Assembly (NCBI GenBank): GCA_900541935.1
Contig: UQLZ01000083.1
Span: forward strand, 1 to 5,511
Direction: 5' to 3'
From: an uncultured Prevotellaceae bacterium
Lineage (GTDB): Bacteria; Bacteroidota; Bacteroidia; Bacteroidales; Muribaculaceae
Length of the DNA stretch: 5,511 bases
In this document: piece by piece, positions 1-5,389 of the stretch
Numbering within the stretch: the first letter of the stretch is position 1
How the letters are laid out: each line of letters begins with the position of its first letter
Notes under the pieces: generated by a model
The model's database searches: none
Seen by the model: the letters and a program-made list of their open reading frames with translations, nothing else
Told to the model about the DNA's origin: nothing
Translations under genes and position numbers: made by a program

Positions 1-86
1 AACTGTTCAGAGCTAATTTAAGAGGTGTTGCGGATAAGAAGTTCTTCCTTTTCCGCATTGCTAAATTATATGGTTATCCACACTAA
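1..86 (+). CDS. 3' end of an unidentified protein, possibly a glycosyltransferase (partial)
   Basis: An open frame enters from the left edge (first full codon at 3) and ends at the TAA at 84-86, giving 27 residues ending in FRIAKLYGYPH. The tail is basic and aromatic, with LRGVADKKFFLFRIAKLYG near its end. This faintly recalls the C-termini of Bacteroidota family 2 glycosyltransferases (a 'GxxDxKFxLxRxxKxYG'-like pattern). That is recollection, not an alignment, and 27 residues cannot identify a family. Support for it being coding: the frame is open from the edge, its composition is protein-like, and it is followed about 50 bp later by a strong stem-loop with a T-run on the same strand. It converges on the PPIase gene at 188-2122. 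Confidence 0.5.
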   Translation, partial: LFRANLRGVADKKFFLFRIAKLYGYPH

Positions 87-101
87 AAATCTACTGACCC
101 G

Positions 102-137
102 TTTTATTATAAGCCTATTAATGAATGTATAATAAAA
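102..137. repeat. AT-rich inverted repeat upstream of the terminator
   Basis: TTTTATTATA (102-111) is perfectly complementary to TATAATAAAA (128-137), with a 16-base loop. Just outside it, ACCC (97-100) can also pair with GGGT (140-143), which is part of the left arm of the adjacent terminator. The two structures therefore touch and could compete in a + strand transcript. The stem is entirely A/T, so on its own it would be weak in RNA. It may simply be the AT-rich flank of a bidirectional terminator. Confidence 0.45.
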
Positions 138-139
138 TA

Positions 140-175
140 GGGTTGCACCTCACTGATGCAACCCTTGATTTTTTT
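140..175. terminator. Intrinsic terminator between convergent genes
   Basis: A perfect 8-bp stem is formed by GGGTTGCA (140-147) and TGCAACCC (157-164), with a 9-base loop. On the + strand it is followed by TTGA and seven T residues (169-175), the classical form for the gene ending at 86. Read on the - strand, the stem lies 24 bp past the stop codon of the PPIase gene and is followed by TATTTTATTATA. It can therefore plausibly end leftward transcription too, though with a poorer T-run. The convergent arrangement of the two genes fits a shared terminator. Confidence 0.85.
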
Positions 176-187
176 GTTGAGAAAATC

Positions 188-2122
188 TTATTCTTTGATT
201 TTCTTGAGAGTCTTTTTATTTATTTTTACAGGATACTTGCTTTTAAGTTCCTTAACCCATATTTTTTCCAAATAGTTTTGATAGTCGGAAACGACAAGAC
301 CTCTAACGTCGCTTAACTCTTCTGGCTGAGGGAGTATTTTTCCTTTTGCAACGAAATACACTTTGTATTTTCCTTCAGGTTTAATCTTTTCACCGCCGAA
401 GACTTCAGAGTCAACCATAGCATTATCGCCTTTTGAAACGAGCACTCTTTCAATTTTAACATCGCTTTTAAACTCTTTGCGTAAGGTTCTTGCAATGGAG
501 TCTTCTCCAATAGTGTTAATTTTAGCCTTTATCAATTTAGCAATTGAGTCATTTGCGGTTTGAATCAAGTAGCCTTTGTATTTGGGCGATTCCCATTTGT
601 AGTCACTTTTGTGTTCATTATAGAACTTGTCAAGTCCTTCTGAATCAGTAATGCCTTTATTCCAAACCTTTTGATTGCTGATTTCGAATAGTAGCATACC
701 GTCTCGGTATTCATTGATTAGGTTTCGGTATTCAGCGTTATTGTTTACAACATAGTCACGTTCGCAATCAATAACGATATTTGTTGCAATTTCTTCAATT
801 TTGTTACTAATTGACTTAATTGCTGGTTCTCCGCTCATTCGTCCGTAGTTTTTGATACTTTCGATAACAAGAGATACAGGGTAGTCAACACCATTAATTG
901 TGAAAATGGTTGAGTTGTCGTTGATATGCTTTGCAATAAATGTAGAGTCAAATTGGTTAGGAGCAGAAACTTCGCTATAAAGTTGCTTTTCAACGGATAC
1001 ATTACGCATGTATTTGAATTTCAATTTAAGTTTTGCTATCATGCTGTCGTAACCAACGTTTCCTCTAACTCCTGCTTTAACCTGTTGCATCATTTGTTCG
1101 TGCATATCAGCATAAGAACCCATTTTCTTGCTCCCAAGTTTCTTTATTATATGAACACCATATCTTGTAGCAAATGGTTTTGAAATTTCTCCGTCTTTAA
1201 GTTTGAAAGACATTTCTTCAAATTCAGGAACCATTTTACCCGTTCCGAACCAGTCGAGCTTTCCTCCTTCTTTAGCAGAACCAGGGTCTTCTGATTCTTT
1301 CTTAGCCAAATCTTCAAAATTGGCGCCGTTGATAACGAGATTGTAGATGCTGTCCATTTTAGCATAAACTGTTGCTTTTTCAGCATCTGTAATGTTTGCT
1401 TTTTGAGGATATAGTTTTAATATGTGCTCAACAAGAACTTCTCCTTCGTTTTCTTTGGTTTCGTATGCCTTTACAATATGGTATCCGTATTCAGTAGGAA
1501 AAACTGGAGAAATTTCACCTATTTTTGTATTGTAGCAAGCATCTTCAAATTCAAGAGGGAACCTTCCTGGAATAATAAATCCCATGCTGCCTTTGTTGTA
1601 TTGAACAGACCTGTCGATTGAGTATTTAAGAGCAAGGTCCTCAAAACTTTGACCATTTAGAATGCAAGTTCTGATACTGTCAAGTTTTGCAGCAAAGGCT
1701 TTGTCTTCGTTTGCTGTATTGCCTCTGCTAATCATTATGTGACTTGCTTTTACATTGTTCTTCAATCTTCGGTATAATTCTTTAGAGGCATCTTCTAAAG
1801 CAACAGTATCAATCAGGAAAGGATTTAGTAATTCGTTCTTATAGCCGTCAAATTCTCTAATGAAATTTTTTGTAGTATCTATTCCAGCGGCTTCTGCATC
1901 TGCAACTTTGAGTTTGTAAACGGTAAACATATCCATGTATTTATCCAAAGGCTGTTTGGATAGTTGTTGCTGGTTGTTTTTGTTATACATATATTCAAAT
2001 TCCGACAAGGTAATATCCTTGCCGTTTACATTCATTAGAACAGGATCTTTTTTAGTTGTTGCAAAAATTGAGAAGCAACAAGCAAAGAGCAGCGCTCCGA
2101 CTGTTAGTTTGATTCGTTTCAT
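188..2122 (-). CDS. Secreted peptidyl-prolyl cis-trans isomerase with two parvulin domains (SurA/PpiC-like)
   Basis: A 644-aa protein of the rotamase/PpiC (parvulin) family, expected to act in the periplasm as a chaperone and prolyl isomerase for envelope proteins. Residues 1-21 form a signal peptide: MKRIK, then a hydrophobic LTVGALLFACCFSIFA stretch. LFAC at 12-15 is a poor lipobox, so a lipoprotein is possible but less likely. Two parvulin repeats are visible. The first, about 124-219, starts with KASHIMIS and ends with YGYHIVKAYE. The second, about 229-328, starts with LVEHILKLYP and ends with YGVHIIKKLG. Each has the paired histidines and the 'FEDLAxKxSxD' helix typical of the fold. The N-terminal 25-120 and C-terminal 370-644 parts look like SurA-type chaperone regions, including a GLDKFYNEHKSDYKW segment near 497-510. 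The gene lies 84 bp downstream of guaB on the same strand, an arrangement I recall from Bacteroides, so co-transcription is likely. The start is fixed by the signal peptide. SurA orthology is not proven, so no symbol is given. Confidence 0.93.
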   Translation of the reverse strand: MKRIKLTVGALLFACCFSIFATTKKDPVLMNVNGKDITLSEFEYMYNKNNQQQLSKQPLDKYMDMFTVYKLKVADAEAAGIDTTKNFIREFDGYKNELLNPFLIDTVALEDASKELYRRLKNNVKASHIMISRGNTANEDKAFAAKLDSIRTCILNGQSFEDLALKYSIDRSVQYNKGSMGFIIPGRFPLEFEDACYNTKIGEISPVFPTEYGYHIVKAYETKENEGEVLVEHILKLYPQKANITDAEKATVYAKMDSIYNLVINGANFEDLAKKESEDPGSAKEGGKLDWFGTGKMVPEFEEMSFKLKDGEISKPFATRYGVHIIKKLGSKKMGSYADMHEQMMQQVKAGVRGNVGYDSMIAKLKLKFKYMRNVSVEKQLYSEVSAPNQFDSTFIAKHINDNSTIFTINGVDYPVSLVIESIKNYGRMSGEPAIKSISNKIEEIATNIVIDCERDYVVNNNAEYRNLINEYRDGMLLFEISNQKVWNKGITDSEGLDKFYNEHKSDYKWESPKYKGYLIQTANDSIAKLIKAKINTIGEDSIARTLRKEFKSDVKIERVLVSKGDNAMVDSEVFGGEKIKPEGKYKVYFVAKGKILPQPEELSDVRGLVVSDYQNYLEKIWVKELKSKYPVKINKKTLKKIKE

Positions 2123-2141
2123 ATTTATAGTTTATACATAG

Positions 2142-2186
2142 TATAGGGATATAACGAAAATTATTCATTTTTATTATATCCCTATA
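2142..2186. repeat. Perfect 13-bp inverted repeat between guaB and the PPIase gene
   Basis: TATAGGGATATAA (2142-2154) pairs perfectly with TTATATCCCTATA (2174-2186) across a 19-base loop. In the leftward transcript it begins about 20 bases after the guaB stop and ends about 20 bases before the PPIase start. The sequence after it (CTATGTATAAACTATAAAT on the - strand) has no T-run, so it is not a typical intrinsic terminator. It could stabilise the guaB message end, weaken read-through into the PPIase gene, or bind a protein as DNA. The loop contains TAATTTTC on the - strand, one base off the TAnnTTTG -7 consensus but without a clear -33 element. A separate PPIase promoter is therefore possible but unproven. 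Confidence 0.7.
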
Positions 2187-2206
2187 TATTAAATAAATCT
2201 TAAATA

Positions 2207-3685
2207 TTAGATATCGCTACGGCTGTAGTTTGGAGCCTCGCTTGTGATGGCAACATCGTGTGGGTGACTTTCAAGGACGCCGGCATTTGTGATTCTTGTG
2301 AATTTGGCGTCGTGAAGTTTTTCGATATTAGCAGCACCGCAATATCCCATACCTGCTCTTAAGCCGCCAACAAGTTGATAAATAACTTCGTAAAGAGTTC
2401 CTTTATAAGGAACTCGGGCTGCAATGCCTTCTGGAACGAGTTTCTTAACCTCTTTTGTGCCAGCTTGGAAATAGCGGTCCTTCGAGCCGTTTTCCATTGC
2501 TTCAAGAGAGCCCATACCGCGGTATGATTTGAATTTTCTTCCGTTGAAGATGATAGTATCACCAGGTGCTTCTTCTGTACCGGCAACTAATGAACCGATC
2601 ATTACAGAATATCCACCGGCAGCTAATGCTTTTACAACGTCACCGGAGTATCTCAAGCCACCGTCTGCAATCAATGGGATACCAGTTCCTTTAAGTGCTT
2701 TAGCAACGTCATAAACTGCGCTTAACTGAGGAACACCAACGCCTGCAACAACGCGAGTTGTACAGATTGAACCCGGACCGATACCAACCTTGATAGCGTC
2801 AGCACCAGCATCAGCAAGCATCTTTGCTGCTTCTCCTGTTGCAACATTACCTACAACGATGTCGATATTTGGAAACTTTGCTTTTGCCTCTTTGAGTTTT
2901 TCGATAACGAATTTAGAGTGTCCGTGTGCTGTGTCTATAACGATAGCGTCAGCACCAGCATTAACCAATGCTTCCATTCTTTCAAGAGTGTCATTTGTCA
3001 CACCTACACCTGCGGCAACGCGAAGACGACCTTTTGAATCCTTGCATGCCATTGGCTTGTCTTTGGCCTTAGTTATGTCTTTGTATGTTATAAGACCGAT
3101 TAGTTTGTTGTCTTTGTCAACGACTGGCAATTTCTCAATCTTATGTTGTTGTAGAATTTGTGATGCCGTTTCCATATCTGTTGATTGTGAAGTTGTAACA
3201 AGGTTTTCCTTTGTCATAACTTCGTCAATCCTTTTGTCCATATCCCTTTCGAATCTCAAGTCGCGGTTTGTTACGATACCAACGAGATATCCTTCATCGT
3301 CAACCACAGGAATACCGCCGATTTTGTATTCCGCCATTATGTCAAGGGCGTTTTTAACGGTAGAGCCACGTTTGATTGTCACTGGGTCATAGATCATTCC
3401 GTTTTCAGCACGCTTTACGATTGCTACTTGGCGGGCTTGCTCCTCTATTGACATGTTTTTATGGATAACGCCGATACCACCTTCGCGGGCAATTGCAATT
3501 GCCATTTGCGCTTCTGTTACGGTGTCCATTGCTGCCGTTACAAATGGAATTTTCAACTCAATGTTTTTGGAGAACTTTGTCGAGAGTTCGACAGTTTTAG
3601 GTAAAACCTCAGAATATGCAGGGATTAACAAAACGTCATCGTATGTTAATCCGTCCATAACAACTTTTTCTGCAATAAATGACAT
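2207..3685 (-). CDS. guaB: Inosine-5'-monophosphate dehydrogenase
   Basis: This cytosolic enzyme oxidises IMP to XMP with NAD+, the first committed and rate-limiting step of GMP synthesis. At 492 aa it is full length. The TIM barrel is split in the usual way by a pair of CBS domains at about 95-205, with the repeats marked by GGIPVVDDEGYLVGIVTNRD and EKLPVVDKDNKLIGLITYKD. Catalytic features are intact: the NAD-side DTAHGHS (251-257), the active-site and monovalent-cation loop GPGSICTTR with the nucleophile Cys308, the IMP phosphate-binding DGG (341-343), the YRGMGS segment (388-393), and the mobile flap EGIAARVPYKG (419-429) carrying the general-base arginine. The start MSFIAEKVVMDGLTYDDVLL matches the conserved family N-terminus and lies about 22 bases from the predicted transcription start. 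It is probably the first gene of an operon with the PPIase gene. No defects were seen. Confidence 0.98.
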   Translation of the reverse strand: MSFIAEKVVMDGLTYDDVLLIPAYSEVLPKTVELSTKFSKNIELKIPFVTAAMDTVTEAQMAIAIAREGGIGVIHKNMSIEEQARQVAIVKRAENGMIYDPVTIKRGSTVKNALDIMAEYKIGGIPVVDDEGYLVGIVTNRDLRFERDMDKRIDEVMTKENLVTTSQSTDMETASQILQQHKIEKLPVVDKDNKLIGLITYKDITKAKDKPMACKDSKGRLRVAAGVGVTNDTLERMEALVNAGADAIVIDTAHGHSKFVIEKLKEAKAKFPNIDIVVGNVATGEAAKMLADAGADAIKVGIGPGSICTTRVVAGVGVPQLSAVYDVAKALKGTGIPLIADGGLRYSGDVVKALAAGGYSVMIGSLVAGTEEAPGDTIIFNGRKFKSYRGMGSLEAMENGSKDRYFQAGTKEVKKLVPEGIAARVPYKGTLYEVIYQLVGGLRAGMGYCGAANIEKLHDAKFTRITNAGVLESHPHDVAITSEAPNYSRSDI

Positions 3686-3713
3686 AAGATGTTGCTTTAA
3701 ATTTTATTGCACG

Positions 3714-3745
3714 CAAAGTTAATAATAAGTGTTTTTAGAAAAAAA
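3714..3745 (-). promoter_or_regulatory. Predicted guaB promoter (Bacteroidota type)
   Basis: On the - strand, TAACTTTG (3721 down to 3714) exactly fits the TAnnTTTG -7 element used by the Bacteroidota primary sigma factor. About 17-20 bases further upstream is a T-run (TTTTTTTCTAAAAA) that can serve as a weak -33 region, without a clean TTTG. Transcription would begin near 3708, leaving a short AT-rich leader of about 22 bases before the guaB ATG. No Shine-Dalgarno sequence is seen, as usual in this phylum. Confidence 0.65.
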
Positions 3746-3779
3746 TAAAATCGGTATTTTAATATTTTTTTATGGTGTT

Positions 3780-3821
3780 TTTTATGTTCTATGTTTTTTT
3801 TGCCTGATGTTTTATGTTATA
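3780..3821 (+). repeat. Pair of TTTTATGTT direct repeats in a T-rich divergent promoter region
   Basis: TTTTATGTTCTA (3780-3791) and TTTTATGTTATA (3810-3821) differ at one position and are exactly 30 bp apart, close to three helical turns. The stretch between guaB and the SUFU gene is strongly T-rich on this strand, with an eight-T run just before TGCCTGATG. The second copy falls at the expected -33 position of the SUFU-gene promoter. This could be an operator pair, an UP-like or curved DNA tract, or simply low-complexity sequence. Confidence 0.35.
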
Positions 3822-3850
3822 GTTTAAATAAGTAGTATATTTGATGCACC
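3811..3850 (+). promoter_or_regulatory. Predicted promoter of the SUFU-domain gene
   Basis: TATATTTG (3836-3843) fits the Bacteroidota -7 consensus TAnnTTTG. TTTATG (3811-3816) sits 19 bases upstream and is a degenerate -33 element. A start near 3849 would give a leader of only about 16 bases before the ATG at 3866. It diverges from the guaB promoter, whose -7 box lies about 115 bp away, so the two could share regulation. Confidence 0.6.
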
Positions 3851-3865
3851 TAAATTCCTTTTATT

Positions 3866-5110
3866 ATGAAAATCTATGATAAGTCTGATGTTTTCGGGTT
3901 CAATGTTGACGGTTGTTGTCCGAGTGATGCGATTTCAAAATTCGCCGAGGGTGGAGCAAAGTTTGTAAAATTGGCTATCTTTAATAATTACAGGCTTCAT
4001 CCTATTCGTTATGGGTTGCAAATGATATTGATTATATCATTGTTTGTTTTGTGGATTGCTCTTGGGCGTGCCATTCCGTTTTATGTCTTGATTGTACTGA
4101 CAGTATTGACTCAAGGTTTTATTATTTTGGGATATTCAAGACTCTATAGAATGCAAAAGAATAGGGTGGCATATAGACTTGATAGCAGAGGTATATCATT
4201 AATGGTTACTGCTCCAGATGGTCATTATGTAAGGTCTTCCACTGCTTTATGGAGTAAGGTTAGACTTGCTTGTGCTTATAGTGATTGTATCGTCTTTAAA
4301 ATGGAAAAGGATTCGAGCATAGGTAGTGAGATTTTCTTTTACGCAGATAACGTAGGTAATGTTTTAGACAGTGTTTTATATTATTGGAAACAATCGATCG
4401 AGGGAGTAAAGCAGAGAGTGGTTACCTATTCAGAAAAGGAAGAAGATGAAATAACTGACTTTATTGAAGCGAATTTTGGAGAAATAGCCTCAATTGGTCA
4501 CGAAACAATATCAGAATGCGTCCATTTGGACCTTGCAGTTATAGAGCCGACAGAAGAACGTGATTATTATACGATATGTACTATAGGAGCGGGGGCTTAT
4601 TTTGCGGAAGTTGAAGAATCTCAAAGGTATGATGCCTGGCTTAGGGAATATAATGAATATATTATTTATCTGCCTTCTGATTGGAATGTAGATAAGTCAG
4701 GTGAAGCTAAAGAGAAAGATTGGTGGCCATTTAGGTGGTTGAAGAAAATAGCCCGTATGCCAGCTCAAACGGGTGACTATTTTGCGTTGGGACATATTAT
4801 TGATGTGGAAGATGAATTGAAAGAATGGTCAGAGATAAAGGCGTTTTTCTTTGATTATCCGTTGCCAGATATGGCAGAAGAGACAGTATTTACAACGTCA
4901 ACAGGTAGAACAATAGGATTTTTGCAGTTGGTGCCGATAGGAAAAGAGGAAGTTGATTTCTATTCTCAGCAGTTGGGTTATGATGCAAATGCCGAGCATT
5001 TTTATGGGGTAAATATGGAAGATGCTGCAGATATGCCAGAAAGTGATAGGGAATTAGTTTTTAAGAAAATTATAATTGAGAAATTCCGTGATATAGTAAA
5101 ACATCCGTAA
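3866..5110 (+). CDS. Membrane-anchored suppressor-of-fused (SUFU) domain protein
   Basis: A 414-aa protein of three visible parts. Residues 1-46 are soluble. Residues about 47-68 and 70-90 are two hydrophobic helices joined by a very short GRAIP turn. Basic residues flank both outer ends, which predicts a membrane hairpin with both ends in the cytoplasm. Residues about 100-180 (YRLDSRGISLMV, then a W, later FFYAD and VLYYWKQ) look like a small beta-rich domain, perhaps YcxB or PH-like; this is tentative. Residues about 187-410 match the SUFU family: HLDLAVIEPT (220-229), YYTICTIGAGAY, a YIIYLPSDW segment (265-273), the WPFRWLKKIARMP helix, and FLQLVPIGKEEVDFY (352-366). Bacterial SUFU proteins are known as immunity proteins in polymorphic toxin systems. 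Here no toxin gene lies nearby, so the role is unknown; an orphan immunity function is one inference. The gene has its own predicted promoter and is followed by a strong hairpin. Confidence 0.85.
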   Translation: MKIYDKSDVFGFNVDGCCPSDAISKFAEGGAKFVKLAIFNNYRLHPIRYGLQMILIISLFVLWIALGRAIPFYVLIVLTVLTQGFIILGYSRLYRMQKNRVAYRLDSRGISLMVTAPDGHYVRSSTALWSKVRLACAYSDCIVFKMEKDSSIGSEIFFYADNVGNVLDSVLYYWKQSIEGVKQRVVTYSEKEEDEITDFIEANFGEIASIGHETISECVHLDLAVIEPTEERDYYTICTIGAGAYFAEVEESQRYDAWLREYNEYIIYLPSDWNVDKSGEAKEKDWWPFRWLKKIARMPAQTGDYFALGHIIDVEDELKEWSEIKAFFFDYPLPDMAEETVFTTSTGRTIGFLQLVPIGKEEVDFYSQQLGYDANAEHFYGVNMEDAADMPESDRELVFKKIIIEKFRDIVKHP

Positions 5111-5126
5111 TAAGTTTTAAGTGTGT

Positions 5127-5168
5127 AAAAAAATAACGAGGTCGCGAGCTTTTGCTTGCGACCTCGTT
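5127..5168. terminator. Strong stem-loop terminator, best oriented for leftward transcription
   Basis: AACGAGGTCGCGAGC (5135-5149) and GCTTGCGACCTCGTT (5154-5168) form a 15-bp GC-rich stem with one G-T wobble and a TTTT loop. On the + strand it lies 24 bp after the SUFU stop but is followed only by TTTGGTG. On the - strand it is followed by TTATTTTTTT (complement of 5136-5127), a good U-tract. It therefore probably ends both the SUFU gene and leftward transcription coming from the partial gene at the right edge. Confidence 0.88.
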
Positions 5169-5170
5169 TG

Positions 5171-5189
5171 GTGATCCGAGTGCGGTCAC
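5171..5189. repeat. Bulged palindrome next to the terminator
   Basis: GTGATCCGAGTGCGGTCAC pairs as GTGA (5171-5174) with TCAC (5186-5189) and CCG (5176-5178) with CGG (5183-5185), with one bulged T and an AGTG loop. It begins two bases after the terminator stem. It has no T-run of its own on either strand, so a protein site or a structured RNA tail is more likely than a second terminator. It opens the palindrome-rich stretch that continues to about 5310. Confidence 0.5.
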
Positions 5190-5236
5190 AAAATTTTTCA
5201 TAGTCAGTTGTGCCACAGAGAGTTATAAAAAGTGTT

Positions 5237-5267
5237 TTTGTGGTACTGTACCACAAATTGTGGTACA
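5237..5267. repeat. Overlapping palindromes built from three TGTGGTAC half-sites
   Basis: TGTGGTAC occurs at 5239-5246 and 5259-5266 on the + strand, and its complement GTACCACA at 5248-5255. Neighbouring copies make two overlapping palindromes. One is TTTGTGGTA (5237-5245) with TACCACAAA (5249-5257). The other has perfect 10-base arms, TGTACCACAA (5247-5256) and TTGTGGTACA (5258-5267), around a single A. The two direct copies are 20 bp apart, about two helical turns. Looser relatives flank them: TTGTGCCACA at 5208-5217 and ATGAGGTACA at 5289-5298, each 8 of 10 matches. The design resembles a binding array for a recombinase or dimeric regulator. I recall similar GGTACA repeats next to integrated elements in Bacteroidota, but cannot confirm this here. 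Confidence 0.7.
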
Positions 5268-5268
5268 C

Positions 5269-5288
5269 TTTGACCTTTAGGGGTCAAA
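5269..5288. repeat. TTTGACC inverted repeat
   Basis: TTTGACC (5269-5275) and GGTCAAA (5282-5288) form a perfect 7-bp inverted repeat around a six-base spacer. It abuts the end of the TGTGGTAC array (one base between) and is followed three bases later by GAGGTACAAAAAT. It could be a further binding site of the same array, or a hairpin in the long 3' region of the gene at the right edge. Confidence 0.5.
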
Positions 5289-5290
5289 AT

Positions 5291-5313
5291 GAGGTACAAA
5301 AATAGCCTCTTTT
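5291..5313 (-). terminator. Weak terminator-like hairpin downstream of the right-edge gene
   Basis: On the - strand, AAAAGAGG (5313-5306) faces CCTCATTTT (5294-5286) across an 11-base loop. The stem has four GC-rich pairs, then A-T pairs interrupted by one unpaired A. The TTTT directly after it gives a marginal intrinsic terminator about 75 bp past the stop at 5390. The stem is short, so the much stronger stem-loop at 5135-5168 is the likelier end point. The site also carries a GGTACA half-site and may instead belong to the repeat array. Confidence 0.25.
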
Positions 5314-5389
5314 AAGCGTCTTTGAAAAGTAAATATCTTTTAACAAAATTCCTTAATATTGGCGTAAATTAAAGAAATATTTGCATTAA

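Noticed and set aside
125..316. 63-codon + strand frame beginning between the convergent genes
   Set aside because: It starts just before the terminator hairpin, runs through it and on into antisense PPIase sequence. The phenylalanine-rich product is an AT-rich artefact.
188..2122. PPIase as a lipoprotein via Cys15
   Set aside because: LFAC is a poor lipobox (Phe at -2) and the residues after it continue hydrophobic rather than acidic. A type I signal peptide ending near residue 21 fits better.
2790..3392. 200-codon open frame on the + strand inside guaB
   Set aside because: It lies entirely antisense to an intact guaB. The serine/alanine/isoleucine-rich low-complexity product is typical of a reverse-strand shadow of a well-conserved gene.
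5170..5200. Possible tRNA 3' fragment on the - strand (GGATCACCA at the end of the complement)
   Set aside because: The TPsiC-loop pattern GGTTCRA is absent and no cloverleaf can be built. The resemblance is limited to a few bases of a bulged palindrome.
5002..5268. 88-codon open frame on the - strand overlapping the SUFU gene end and the terminator
   Set aside because: It starts inside the palindrome array, runs through the terminator stem and then antisense to the conserved C-terminus of the SUFU protein. The translation looks like no protein, and there is no promoter support.
5237..5298. CRISPR array
   Set aside because: The repeat units are about 10 bases, inverted as well as direct, and unevenly spaced, with no spacer-sized unique segments and no cas genes.
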